Shown here piece by piece: positions 45,650-58,321 of a DNA stretch of 64,000 bases. The DNA is taken from assembly GCA_037043235.1 (NCBI GenBank), contig JAWRVZ010000063.1:644001-708000 (forward strand). Reading direction: 5' to 3'. Source of the DNA: Rhodeus uyekii. Taxonomy: Eukaryota > Chordata > Actinopteri > Cypriniformes > Acheilognathidae. Numbering within the stretch: position 1 is the first letter of the stretch; each line of letters begins with the position of its first letter. The translations under genes and the position numbers were made by a program. Under the pieces are notes generated by a model. That model was not told the DNA's origin. It ran no database searches and saw nothing but the letters and a program-made list of their open reading frames with translations.

Positions 45650-47087
45650 GTGGGTACGGAAAGTATTCAGACCTCCTTAAATGTTTCACTCTTTGTTAAA
45701 TTACAGTCATTTGCTAAAATAATTTAAGTTCATTTTATTTCGTCATTAATGTACACACAGCACCCCATATTGACAGAAAAACACAGAATTGTTGACATTT
45801 TAGCAGATTTATTAAAAAAGAAAAACTGAAATATCTCATGGTCCTAAGTATTCAGACCCTTTGCTCAGTATTTAGTAGAAACACCTTTTGCTCTAATACA
45901 GCCATGAGTTTTTTTTGGGAAAGATGCAACAAGTTTTTCACACCTGAATTTGGGGATCCTCTGCCGTTCCTCCTTGCAGATCCTCTTCAGTTCTGTCAGG
46001 TTGGATGGTAAACATTGGTGGACAGCCATTTTTAGGTTTCTCCAGATATGCTCAATTGGGTTTAAATCAGGGCTCTTCAAGAACAGTCGTGGAGTTGTTG
46101 TGAAGCCACTCCTTCGTTATTTTAGCTGTGTCTTTAGGGTAATTGTCTTGTTGGAAGGTAAACCTTCGGCCCAGTCTGAGGTCCTGAGCACTCTGGAGAA
46201 GGTTTTCGTCCAGGATATCCCTGTACTTGGCCACATTCATCTTTCCCTCGATTGCAACCAGTCGCTCTGTCCCTGCAGCTGAAAAACACCCACAGCTGAT
46301 GCTGCACCACCATGTTTAACTGTTGGGACTGTATTGGACAGGTGATGAGCAGTGCCTGGTTTTCTACACACACACCACTTAGAATTAAGGCCAAAAAGTT
46401 CTATCTTGGTCTCATCAGAACAGAGAATGTGTTTTTTTTTTGCAAACTCCATGCGGGCTTTCATGTGTCTTGCACTGAGGAGAGGCTTCCGTTGGACCAC
46501 TCTGCCATAAACCCCCGACTGGTGGAGGACTGCAGTGATGGTTAACTTTCTACAACTTTCTCCCATCTCTTGACTGCATCTCTGGAGCTCAGCCACAGTG
46601 ATCTTTGGGTTCTTCTTTACCTCTCTCACCAAGGCCCTTCTCTCAAATCTTAGTTTGGCTGGATGCCCAGATCTAGGAAGGGTTCTGGTTGTGTCAAACG
46701 TCTTCCATTTAAGGATTATGGAGGCCACTGTGCTCTTAGGAACCTTAAGTGCATCAGAATTTTTTTGTAAGCGTAGCCAGGTCTGTGCCTTGCCACAATC
46801 CTGTCTCTGAGCTCTTCAGGCAGTTCCTTTGACTTTGTGATTCTCATTTGCTCTAACATGCACTGTGAGCTGTAGGTCTTCTATAGACAGGTGTGTGGCT
46901 TTCCTAATCAAGTCCAAACAGTCTAATCAAACACAGCTGGACTCAAATGACGGTGTAGAACCATCTCAAGGACGATCAGAAGAAATGGACAGCACCTGAG
47001 TTAAATATATGAGTGTCACAGCAAAGGGTCTGAATAATTAATTCTTCAGATTTTCTTTTTTAATAAATCTGCAAAAATGTCAACAAC
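45650..47087 (-). mobile_element. Tc1-like transposon, right end truncated
   Basis: Left terminal repeat CAGTGGGTACGGAAAGTATT CAGACC at a TA site, followed by an inner block with GCAGATTTATTAAAAAAG and TAAGTATTCAGACCCTTTGC. The right side repeats this inner block inverted (GCAAAGGGTCTGAATAATTA ... TTTTTTAATAAATCTGC) at about 47023-47075 but stops there: the outer right terminal repeat is missing. Between lies a minus-strand transposase with breaks. Confidence 0.85.
45865..46864 (-). pseudogene. Tc1-like transposase, frame-broken
   Basis: Minus-strand fragments in family order: N-terminal KSKELPEEL-like text near 46840, central fragment 46728-46237 with HTH/DNA-binding linker sequence and LCSDETKIELFG (second catalytic Asp), and C-terminal 46080-45865 with SPDLNPIEHIWRNLK (third acidic residue). 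The fragments are in different frames and the C-terminal catalytic stretch is separated from the centre, so no full-length transposase can be made from this copy. Confidence 0.8.
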
Positions 47088-50000
47088 ACTATGTTGTCAT
47101 GACTCATTGATCATGTTTTTTTATTGTTTAACATATCAACAATATGAAACAAGAATTTTGAACATATTTTTGTTCAGATTTCTTTTCTGGAAATGTGTGT
47201 AAATTAGTGCATTTTCATTAAACATCATTTCAGAAAACTTTGCTTCTACAAACCATTTGTTTTAGCGATTGTTAGTAAACAATTGTTAGTTTTAACCTAG
47301 TCACTTGTTCTGTCTAGCCTTAGGATAAATTAAAAACATTTTTTACAGAAAAATAGCTATGTATTAAATTAGATAGACAGGCCATTCTGCTCAAGGTCTA
47401 TTCCATGCAGGCCAAAAAGAGTCCAAGCAGCAAATAAAGGATGACTACACAACCCAAATAGGAGTTCAGCAAACAGCACTCAGTTCAAGCAAGTGTCCAT
47501 TCAATACACAAGGGCATGTTTAGAAACACAAGTGTAAACTTGAATGGGTCTGCCAAAGTCCAGCACTCATTCATCAAGTTACACTCAACATGACCCAAAG
47601 CTCCCCGGGCCTCATTTCGGATGAAATGTAGGGGTCAAACTATGAAACTACAGACTATAACCACTAAAGTTACAGCACGTTGCGCTACAGCCAGCTCAAC
47701 ACAATCTTCTTTTCACAGCACTGAGGTCCAGGTAATTCTAAACGTCTTTGTCAGGGGAAAATTGGTAGAGATTAATCTGTCATGCCTGTAAATAACAGCA
47801 ATTCACTAGAGAGCTAAACCTAACACGGTGCTAATATCTCTGCGATGAATACACAAACACTCATACGGACGAGCTTTAAATGACGGTGGGTGGGGTTATC
47901 CTGCTCACACAGGGGAGTCTATGTTTCAGCATGCTGGTGGTACGCAGAACTGGGTTGTTTATACACTGTGGCGCCTCACTGGAGGGGCAGTACCCCTCTC
48001 TCGCAGTGAATGGAAAGGCACTAGATACCTCCCCCTTCGAGTAAATAGATCTTATCAATGAAAATAGTCAGGCCTCCTCCCCACTGCTTTTTTATGAATG
48101 GAAATACCTGGCTAAATCTAGCCGCATTGATTTTTACAGCACACAGGGGATATAGGAGCTGGAAAACCTAGAATATACTCGATAAAACTTGGGTAACAAT
48201 TTGTAGTCGGTAGGTTTATTACACATTAATTACTAACAAAAAGAGAGCATTATGAACCCTTTCTTGCTATTACATGTTAGCTTTTCTGTGGCTAGCATAA
48301 CAAACATTTGCAATGGACAAATAAGTTGTTTGTCTACTAACATTATTACAGCTACAGCTATTGCTCATTGGTTTCAGCAATAACATAGCCTACACTATAA
48401 ACTAAGCACGAGCTCTACTCTTCAAACACAAAAACCTCAAAATAACTTTTAAAACTTTTAAAATGTCAAAAAATCCTTAACTAGCATTTCCTTGAAAACA
48501 TAAAATGACACTTAATTTACTCAACATTTACTCTCCTGATCTATTCCAGTGGAAAGCACGGTGGGAATCAAAAACGAATCTCAACAACAACAAAAAAAAT
48601 TAAATAAAATTAGGTATACATACATTTTTTTTCTTATTTTCTACAGTGTAGCAGCTATTAATGTTTAAAAGATTATGTTAATTCTATTCATTAGAGACAA
48701 TTTATTATCTGTTTTAGTAGTAAAAACTAAAAAATGTAATATTAATAATATATATATATATATACATAAAAAAGTAACAGTGATATAATAATAATATTGA
48801 GAATTGTCCATTTCTAATCTATGACCTTGCTAACAATTCATCCTTGATGATTTACAGATGGTGAATAGTTCTGTCAACACTATGAGCAAAAAAGCTGAGT
48901 ACATTGAGAAGTTTACATTAATACAAATAGATTTCAGAGATGTTAGGCATGTATTGGCCAAATATAACATCTTGCACCAAGACGGATTAGTGAAAAGATA
49001 GACTAGAGTGTAAAGTACACCATCTAGAGGACAAGGTCTGTATGCTTGAATGGTTTTTTTTTTCTTGAAAATTATATTAATATATATACACACACACACA
49101 TACATGCATGCATACAATAAAGTTTAGTGACCTTAACGCACAATAAAACCTCACACTTTCTCAAGTAAGCTATAAACGTAGGCCTATTCCGTCAATCATC
49201 AGTTTATTCACTAATTAGACAGGCCTATGACGAGCAGAAGACCAAGAGTGAAGGTCAGGATTTTCATTAAATAATACACTAAATTTCATATCATATCCCC
49301 CTCTCAGAACACTGTGATACTTTAGCTTTTTTTTTTTTAAGCTGGATGCTGGTCTCTTATATGGACGAGCGCAAGTGAAACCTTATTTTTTTTTATTCTC
49401 CTTTTGTGGTCCATAGAAGAAAGAAGGGCATACAGCATTAGAACAACACCAGGGTGAGTTTGTGACCTTAAGGGACAGTTGTCCCTGAATTGAGAAGTCC
49501 ACTATACTGTTAGGTGTCCCAGTTGCAGAAGGGTGTTGCGATTTCCCACCCCCCATTGTGTAGCCGATTTGTGCCCTCAATGTGCACTTTTGCCTAAGCC
49601 CGCAATGAAGCATTTGGGACAGGGCTCAACTCAACTCTATAGAAAAGTAAAGTTAGGTTGGTGTATAAAAAAAAATAAAATAAGGACTAAAATTTGGGCA
49701 TACACAAGTTAAAAATCATACGCACATTAAACCATTTACCTAGAACTTCATATTCAGCAATCTGGCCCTCATAACACCTAGAAAAGAAAACACACTCAGT
49801 GTCTCTGGAGGGCTCTAACAAAAGTTAGCAAGGTGTCTCATAGTTTATGGCAGCTATAATGTCAAAGAAGGTCAAATAATAGACTTAACTTAATTATAAC
49901 TGGATTTAAATGCATTTATTATTTAATGTAGAATATGGCCCTTTTAACGTATGCACTTTATTTTTAATGTAAGAACAGCACAGCCATTTCTAATTTAAAT

Positions 50001-51620
50001 GTGCAAGGCTTTCGGCGTCTGCCACTTCCAGTTATTTTAAAACAGTCTGTTATTCTTCTTGATGTTGCAAACTGGTATACATCATGTTAATTTGCTCTTA
50101 ATCATAAACACGTTTGTTTTATACACATTTATGAGAAATAGTTTACTTCCAAGTTGAAAAATAAGGTAGACAGAGCAATTTCAGGTATGTTGATTTGATT
50201 ACAACATGTCTAAAATACAAGTTCTCTCAAAACATTTTACTGGATGAAAAGTAACATACATTTCTTAGGCTCACACTGTCTGTTGAAAAGAAATTTGACC
50301 AATAAAGGCAACATGACAACAAAAACATGAATGCTACCAAGTTTGAAGGCCCTAATCCAGCACGTTTGTGCCGTTTAGAGTCTTTTAAGATTGCAAAAGC
50401 ATTAGTCAGTATAACATCCATGGCTCCCTAGCAAGGCAGCACTTTCTATACAGTAGTTCTTCTGCGGAGTGCTTTTGTTCAATAGCATAACGGATTATGA
50501 TCAGTCTGTATGAATTCCCACCCCATCAAACATTCATGTAACACAACAGGCGTCAGAGTAAAAAACTAGGCTATTTCATTTTGAGAAAACACAAAACGAT
50601 TAATGGTCTCTCACATTCGGTTCTTTAGTGACACAGGAGTGCTTCAACCAATGACCCCCCCCCCCCCCCCCCAAAAAACAAATTCTTAAACTAAAGATTT
50701 GTAACCTGGAGGTGCTAAACACTGAACTATTGCTGATTTGAAGTCTTAGCGTTGACATCAGTCTCTTTTACCGAGAACAAAAAATTAACAACACAAGCCA
50801 TACAATACACATACTCGACAGTCATCGAAAACTAATTTTCGTTTCCTACTTGAAATTCGAGAGCATTTTCACATTAAACCCCAACAGAGGCTTTCAACTC
50901 ACTAGCACGTTTGAAACCAATCAATTTCTTACTAGTTTGACTTTGTAAAGAGTTACACACCAGAATACAAGAATTTATGTCGTGACAACGGCAATATGAA
51001 CTTATGCGTTTGTGCCTAAATGCAAACTAAATAAATTAAATAATCTTTATGGAGTGTTAATATTGTAATTTTTGGAGTGAAATTTATGATTGGACAACTT
51101 TAATTGTCCAAATGCGAGAACTGAAGCTTTAGCATAAATCTCTAAACATATGAAATTACAACATACTTCCGACTTAAAGATTTACGTTTACATGGAAATG
51201 GAAAGCAGCCGTGAGAAATGAAAGACTTTTGAACTACTTTCCAGCCTAAACGGAGCAAATGATTAAAATAGCTTAAAAATACATAGATATCTCCAAAATT
51301 GACATAGAAAAATCAGTACTTAAGAAATAAAGCACTCCAAGCTCCCAAAAAACAAACTTTCCACACTCAAATTCAACGGACTTGAACTCCAAAGTCTCAA
51401 AATTAAACTCAAAATGTGGAGCTTGAGCATTTGAAGATAAAATGCAACAAATAAAGAGTACTGATTATATAGACAAAACATCTCCCGAAAACACCTTCTG
51501 TATGTGGAAATGAATTTTTGTAAACCAGACAAGTACATAACACTAATGAACACACACCTAACACTGGAAGAAAAAGAGCAGCACTCTTAAGTTTTGCCTC
51601 TGTTGCTTTCAGTTATAGAG
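47088..51620. other. intergenic, no gene seen
   Basis: AT-rich noncoding sequence with (TA)n at about 48749-48764, (AC)n/(TACA)n at 49085-49117 and a pure 18-C run at 50655-50672 followed by A. No exon of a known protein. The plus-strand/minus-strand frames are short and featureless. Confidence 0.4.
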
Positions 51621-51642
51621 AGGGGGGAAAAAGCTGTGGAAG

Positions 51643-51648
51643 TTTATT
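51643..51648 (-). terminator. candidate znf346 poly(A) signal AATAAA
   Basis: Minus-strand AATAAA in CACAATAAACTTCCACAG, about 180 nt past the znf346 stop codon, a normal distance for a short 3' UTR. Confidence 0.55.
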
Positions 51649-51824
51649 GTGGTCCCTTCAACTGTGTGTGAGACTGACAGAAGGAATCAATGGACGGGAA
51701 GAGATGTACTGTGATGAATAGCTGGCATTAGGAGATGCACAGTGCAGACACACATTGACCTGTGCCTAAACAGAGGAAGCTTGTCGCAGATGAGTAGGGG
51801 GCGGCCAACGCTGAGGGCATCTTT

Positions 51825-54800
51825 TCACTCATAGCCCTCGGTGAAGCTGTCCCAGTCCCCCGCGGCCTCCAGCCCCTCCTGGTTGGGCGGGTACTGGAAA
51901 TCAGGCTGGTAGTCATTAGGTGGAGAGGCGAATTCATTTGGCCCTTTCTTGAGTCTGGCGCTGTCGAAATGAGGTGATACGTTATTTGTTGACCAATAAC
52001 AGGAGGGTTTCTTTTCAAAAGGGTTGAAACATAAAGGGCTTTCGCACTGGAGGAACCTTTTCATAGTTCCTTGAACTATAGGGAGAAGTACCCACTTTTT
52101 GGCTTGGTTGCACCGCAGAAACTGGGAAAGATTTAAGTGCTAGGATCGCTTTTGTGGGAAATAAATTATGTAAGTGTACGCTGATGTAGATATAAAAAAA
52201 AGCTGTGTATTCGCACAGATTATATACTATATATTTAATTTAACTCTACGAACATTGAAAACGGTGAAAGGAGGACTTCTCAATCTTCATGCCAAGTAGA
52301 AAATCCAAAATGACTGAGGGGATCAAGCAAAATACAATTATACCTCATTTACGAGAGACTTTGTATACGAGCAAATCGGTGTATGAGCACGGAAAGTCAA
52401 ATCCGTATACGAGCATTGTATCGGAGTGCGAGAAAATGTTTCCCTCACCCACGCGCATTTTTTGTGGAAAAGTCCTAACGCTCAGCATCTTCACGTGCAT
52501 TGTTACTGTAAATATCCTAACGACAGCCTCTCACAAAGCCCATCACCCCTTCACTCGTTCATTCTCTCAGCGTCGCTCGGTTTGGTTGCATCATTCACCA
52601 CAGTGATACTTTTATAAGTGATTTACAGCAGCTTTACCTCGTGTTGTTAACATTAATTGTGATCGCTCTTGTTCACGTAGTGAAATATACGTACAATTCA
52701 GCATATAGACAATGACCTCAAGATGAGGAAGGTACGAAATTCTCCCTGTAAGCAATAAAAACCCTCCTCTCGTCTCCTTCACGCCAGCAGCAGACGCTAC
52801 TCAAAGCTGAAGTGCGCGTTACAGTAAATTGTCAAGTACTTTTAGAGTTTAATTGTCAATTATTAATTAGTATTTATATGAGATCTTAATGGTTATAATT
52901 TTAACTGTAATTAATAGGGTAAAACATTTTTTTTTTTTTAAATGGGCATTTATGGTCGTGTGGAACGAATCTAGTGATTTTTAGTGTATTCTTATGGGGA
53001 AAATTGTTTTGTGTACGAGAATTTTGAGTTACGAGTTCGCTTTTGAAACGAATTAAACTCGTAAACCGAGGTATTACTATACCATCAACTCTGTACTAAT
53101 AACGTATTAGTCAGTACTGTTAAACAGATACTGATACAACTAATGAAGATGGAAAATGGAAACGCTGTGTGCGGAGGAATTTTCAAAATAAAAGTCACAA
53201 CAACAAGCGTGGATTACGTCACTTCAGAGTTCCTACTGGCGGTGTGGATGCAACCAGGAAAATGGCCCTAGGGGAACATTTAGCTCTACTTAACTACCGG
53301 GTGCAAAAGCCCCAATGAAAGCAGCAGGAGATACTCACTGGTTCTTGTGTTTGGAACCGCTGATGTGGGCCTGGTACTGCTCCACGGAGTTTAGCTCAAT
53401 CTTGCACAAAGTACATGGGTAGCCCTTCAGTGTGGAGGCTGAGAGAAATGACATTTAACATTTTAGTATCATGTACTGCTATGATAAAAACACAGAACAC
53501 AAATTATAGCTGGGCATTGACATTTCAAAAAGTGATTTCGATACACAAGCTTGTGGTTCGATTCAATTCCAGGTGCAGTATTTTTTTTTTTCTTTAATAA
53601 ACTGATTTGTATATAAAGGTGACTTAATTCACTGTGGAAACCACCACCTATTCCATGACACCTGTGTGTCTGTGTGCAGCTGAAGTAAAATAAAGTAAAA
53701 TGGCAGCTGAAGTAAAATAAAGGATTGGGCTTAAGACAGCAGATATAATCAGTTAAGAAAAAAAAAGAAAAGAAGAATAATCAGCCCTGATACCGATCCC
53801 TGAGATCCCCATTTATCAGACATTTAAAGACTTTTATATTTGATATAAATTAGTATTTGCTAAATATTGATGTTTAAGCTACAGGAAAACTTTTTAATAA
53901 GGTTTGCTGTCTTATTACTAACAGAAAAGCATTTTTTCCTACATTGTTTATATTATTTTCTCTAATAAAGTATTAGAACTTTTAAACAGATGGAGTGTTG
54001 TGTGCTCATGCTCACTGGTTTCAGCATTATCAAAATTAAAGAAAAAAACTTATAGTCTGTTGCAATAATCAAGTATGAAGGAATATCATATTTAGAATAT
54101 ATCTTCAACTCACTGTTTATTCTGTTAAACAGAATTTGATGTGCATGCAAATATAGTCAACAATATTCCTTGCATTTTGTGTAACATTCCGTTTTTATGC
54201 CATCTGCAATATGGCAGCAAAGATTAAGAACTCATGTAGATTAATAGGAATTTAAGCTTGTGAAGCCTGTACTTTTGTTAAAGCTCTTTATTTACTTAAT
54301 ATTTATATATACAAATTATTTAAAACAATTATAAAGCCGGGTAAATTAATGCTTTTCTGGCTGGATGAAATTCTGAGATGTAATTCCTTACATGTGAGAT
54401 GTAAATGTTACTGATGTAATTCCTGTTTGAAGTCCACATGAAGTTTTAAGACCCCCCTTCTATGTTCTGACCTGGTGCAGAGGACGGCCCATAGGTCTCC
54501 ATCAGCTTCTGTTTAGTCAGGTGTTTTTTATGTTTCTTGCCATTGTAGTGCTGCTGAGCCATGAGGGGATTGTTGAAGGAGGCCTGGCATATGGAGCAGA
54601 AGCGGTTGGGGTCACGCTCTGCTGGCCCCTGCACACCTTTAGGTAGCCCTTCATCCTTTTTCACCTGTGCTTTGGGCTGAGGTAATGCTGAAAATGAGTG
54701 AAAATACAGCAGATCAGCTATTTAGATGAAATGACCGGTTATAACCATGTTCGAAAACTATAACATTAGCATGCTGTGTAACATATACTGAATATCGTCT

Positions 54801-57800
54801 ACAATTAGCATGCGAAACAGAATGAAATGCAGTACGACTACAAGAAATTGACTGCACGATTCTGGATAAACTGACATTGGCATTATTTTTCCCCAAATAG
54901 AGATCACAGTTCTCCCACAATTCTGATACGATAAATAAACAAAATATCGTAATGGATTCTGAGAAAATATGAATTGCTGTAGTCAAATTCAAAATGAATT
55001 ACAATTATTTTATTTTAATTGAAAGATTCAATGACTCAAGATCTTATTTCTGTCACTACCGGACAGATTCCTAAAGTCCTCACTTGTGACACTACCGGAC
55101 AAATTCATTAAGTCTTCACTTGTGTCACTACCGGACAAATTCATTAAGTCTTCACTTGTGTCACTACCGGACAAATTCCTAAAGTACTCACTTGTGTCAC
55201 TACCAGACAAATTCCTAAAGTCTTCACTTGTGTCACTACCGGACAAATTCCTAAAGTCTTCACTTGTGTCACTACCGGACAAATTCATTAAGTCTTCACT
55301 TGTGTCACTACCGGACAAATTCCTAAAGTACTCACTTGTGTCACTTCCAGACAAATACCTAAAGTCCTCACTTGTGACACTACCGGACAAATTCCTGAAG
55401 TCTTCACTTGTGACACTACCGGACAAATTCCTGAAGTCTTCACTTGTGTCACTACCGGACAAATTCCTAAAGTCTTCACTTGTGTCACTACCGGACAAAT
55501 TCCTAAAGTCTTCACTTGTGTCACTACCGGACAAATTCCTAAAGTCTTCACTTGTGTCACTACCGGAAAAATTCCTAAAGTCTTCACTTGTGTCACTACC
55601 GGACAAATTCCTAAAGTCTTCACTTGTGTCACTACCGGACAAATTCACAAAGTCCTCACTTGTGTCATTACCGGACAAATTCATAAATTCCTCACTCGTG
55701 ACATTACTGGATCAGTTTTCTTTAACAAATCTCTGGAATGAGTTTTTCAAAGACATAAGTGTTTGTTGACCACATGACCTAGTGGTGTAACAATGTAACC
55801 TATTAAATCATTATTTGAAGCGCCAAGCCCTACTTTGAGCGATACCATAGACATCAGGGCTTCAACTTGAACTATAGGCTTCTATCCCAGTACTTCTGTG
55901 AAAATTTGAATCACTGTAAAACAATCATACTGTGTGGTTGAAAATACTGAAGCTGTTTTCATACAAGACAAATGCTCTCCAGGTCAGATTTTAATGTTCT
56001 GTTATGATTTTGTCAAAGGTTTAATAGACATAGCTGAATGTGGTTTGCTATTGGTGGATCTCATGTGAATGACAAGTTGCCCCACCCTCACACCAGTGAA
56101 CTATTGGTGGATCTCATGTGAATGACAAGTTGCCCCACCCTCACACCAGTGAACATGTCATCAGAGAAAAGCAGCGAAAATAACACTTACCAATAAAGAT
56201 TGTAGGTATTATGCATTACAAAAAAACCAAGTGCAAAACAACTGATCACAGAGCAAGCAAAAACAAGACAAATGTGCAGCATAGTTTGTTCATTCATTCC
56301 AGGATTTCAAGTACTAACTTTCACGATAATCAAGTCTTCTTACCAGGAGTCTGCTGACCGTAGGTCTTCAGGTGAAGGTTCTTGGAGTGAACTTTGCCCA
56401 TGTAATGTGACTGTGCCACCACTGGAGAAGAGAACTCCATGTTGCACACACTGCAGGCCTTGAATTTGTCCCCTTCATTGACAACACCTGTCTGCAAAAC
56501 AGAGCACTGGCCATTAACACAGAGCACAATAATACCTGTGATCTAATATTCAATACATATTCTGACTTACAGCATCATCTGAAGACTTGAACCGTTTTGC
56601 AATGGGCTCCTCATTACCGTGAATGCTCATGTACCGGCGAACTTTGCTCGCATGTTTTTTGCTCTACAATAAGAGACAGAAAAGTTAACGTTGAGAAAGT
56701 CCTAATTTGTCATTTAACAAATGTATAAAGTGCTTGTCATGTTGTATAAAGAATTTAACTATGATATGGATTTGCTTTTGTTTGCAGTGTTGAAATAAAA
56801 GTGTGACGATTAACATTTAAGCATTTCCAAGAAATACATTTCTCAACTTCTTTCAGCTTGTTGAAAATATTTTTTTTTTTACATTTCTACCGTGTCGGCT
56901 AAAGCCGTTTTGAAATAAAACATCTTCTCTTCCTTGCAAACGATGCCATGGAGAACGTAAATATTTAATCCAACCAAAACATAAGGCGCAGGTTAGGGTA
57001 TTAATTTCAGTATCAGTTGTGGAGGGCGATCCTACTGAGATGGAAGCACCTTCCCAGCATGCTACTGTGTGTGCCGTAGTTTCATATTTACTCTCTTTTT
57101 ACGGCAAAAAGATGCATTTGGTGCATGCTGACTACCTAGTACACTTTTTTTAGTCACTCGCACATGCGTCATTTTGTGCGTTATGCACCCTCTTCATAAT
57201 GAACATACAATTTTCACATTATGTAATTAAGTTACATGATGAAAACTATATCTCAAAATTAAACTTTGGGATTTAGACAAACTCCACTCCGGAGAGGCAC
57301 TAAACTATGCCATTGTTCTGATCTGGGACAGTCTTGCACACTTATTTCCTGTTACTGGTATTGGGTCGGGCTCTTTATACACAAAAGTCCCTTTTAAAGC
57401 AAGTCAGCTGACCAGGCAGCCATCTTGTGAAATTAAATTTAAATGAGAATTGCAATTATTCAATTCAAAACAGCACTTCATTCTACCATGAACGGTATCA
57501 TACACTGTTTTACACGCAGTTACTTGAAAGGTGAAACTTAATAAATTATAAGCACCATATTGAGCATACACATTTCTCTCTTTAAATGTAATTCAAGTGG
57601 CCCGTCAAGTGGCCAGTGGCACAGTGTGCTCAATTGTATTTGACAGATTTAGTCAAATGCAGTAGGGCATCTGGGTATTGCGTGCATACAAACAAAAAAT
57701 AAAGTATGCATACTGCAGAAATAATATGAGTAGTATGCAAGTGAGTCATTGTAAACAACCTGAAATGCTCGCAAATCAATATTTAGCCCTCAAAAAAACG

Positions 57801-58321
57801 TTGTCTATGTGAGTGTGAAATCTTACCTGATAATGTGCAAGTTTCTGGGATTCTGAGATTAAGACAGCGCTACACACTTTACACTGAGAGTCAGAGAACA
57901 AGTCACTGTTCTCCTTTATCATTCGGTTCACTGAAAGACAGGTCAGCATCACAAACAGTCACTACAAAGGGCCAATGCATTGTTAAATAACAAAAACACA
58001 CAGAACAGCTGCAAGGCGAGGTGTGCAAAGCTCAACCCCAGCCTTTTTTTGCACTTAAGTGCAGGTTTGAGAGAGTGTCTTCCGTCGACCTTGTGGGCAG
58101 TAAAGCAGTGGATCTGGAGCAGAGAGCAGCTAGGCTACCATGCTTTACACCTCTTCCCACTCTCAGACGCTGCACATCCACAAGATAAAGCTCGTGTTTT
58201 ACTTCTAAATCATGCATCGAAAGCAACACCGTTTGGACTGAATAAATGTCGCCGATCTCTTACCCTCGGCCGCCCCTGAAGGTAAATATAGAGAATCTCC
58301 ATTTGGCTCTTGCTGCGCCAT
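51825..58321 (-). CDS. znf346: zinc finger protein 346 (dsRNA-binding JAZ-type), 7 exons, 282 aa
   Basis: Nuclear/nucleolar C2H2 protein; the family (JAZ) binds double-stranded RNA and RNA/DNA hybrids. Exons in transcript order: 58321-58264, 57930-57827, 56663-56571, 56491-56344, 54687-54472, 53438-53339, 51954-51825, all GT/AG with continuous phase; total 849 nt. Four zinc fingers, each C-x2-C-x12-H-x5-H: residues 36-58 (split by an intron), 98-120, 165-187 and 215-237, joined by long linkers as in the family. Start is MAQQEPNGDSLY; an in-frame upstream ATG exists but this one has ATCATGG context and fits the short fish N terminus. The acidic tail ends FTEGYE. The last acceptor is a tandem: using 51960 instead of 51954 adds two residues. 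Human ZNF346 matches fingers and linkers (QCKVC, SESQKLAHYQSKKHA, SSPVVAQSHY). Confidence 0.92.
51960..53338 (-). other. znf346 last intron, hosts a Tigger-like element
   Basis: Intron between the fourth finger exon and the C-terminal exon. Apart from the TIR element at 52335-53079 nothing else is recognised. Confidence 0.6.
52335..53079. mobile_element. non-autonomous Tigger/pogo-like TIR element
   Basis: Left CAATTATACCTCATTTACGA G; the reverse complement of the right end reads AGTAATACCTCGGTTTACGA G, flanked by TA on each side. The subterminal repeats TATACGAGC and GTATACGAG recur. About 745 bp with no transposase. The TACCTCGGTTTACGAG signature is typical of Tc1/mariner Tigger-type elements. 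Confidence 0.7.
53439..54471 (-). other. znf346 intron 5
   Basis: AT-rich intron; nothing recognised beyond short duplicated GCAGCTGAAGTAAAATAAAG at about 53677-53721. Confidence 0.5.
55060..55712. repeat. 36-bp minisatellite, about 18 units
   Basis: Unit on the plus strand: ACTTGTGTCACTACCGGACA AATTCCTAAAGTCTTC, 36 bp with few variants (CCTAAAG/CATTAAG, TCTTC/TACTC, TGTGTC/TGTGAC). Because 36 is a multiple of three and the unit lacks stops, frames of 218 (minus), 227 (plus) and 114 (minus) codons remain open. On the znf346 strand a 12-residue unit NLSGSDTSEDFR repeats. It lies in znf346 intron 4. A minisatellite is the most likely explanation; an alternative exon cannot be ruled out. Confidence 0.9.
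56048..56153. repeat. perfect 53-bp tandem duplication
   Basis: CTATTGGTGGATCTCATGTG through CACCAGTGAA occurs twice head to tail at 56048-56100 and 56101-56153 with no difference seen, implying a recent event or an assembly artefact. Located in znf346 intron 4. Confidence 0.9.
56664..57826 (-). other. znf346 intron 2
   Basis: Intron between the two halves of the first zinc finger. No repeat family or extra exon recognised. Confidence 0.5.

Noticed and set aside
55086..55769. 227-codon plus-strand frame and 218-codon minus-strand frame as genes
   Set aside because: Both are by-products of a stop-free 36-bp tandem unit; no splice or domain evidence, and opposite strands cannot both be explained as coding. 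Kept only as a finding to exclude.
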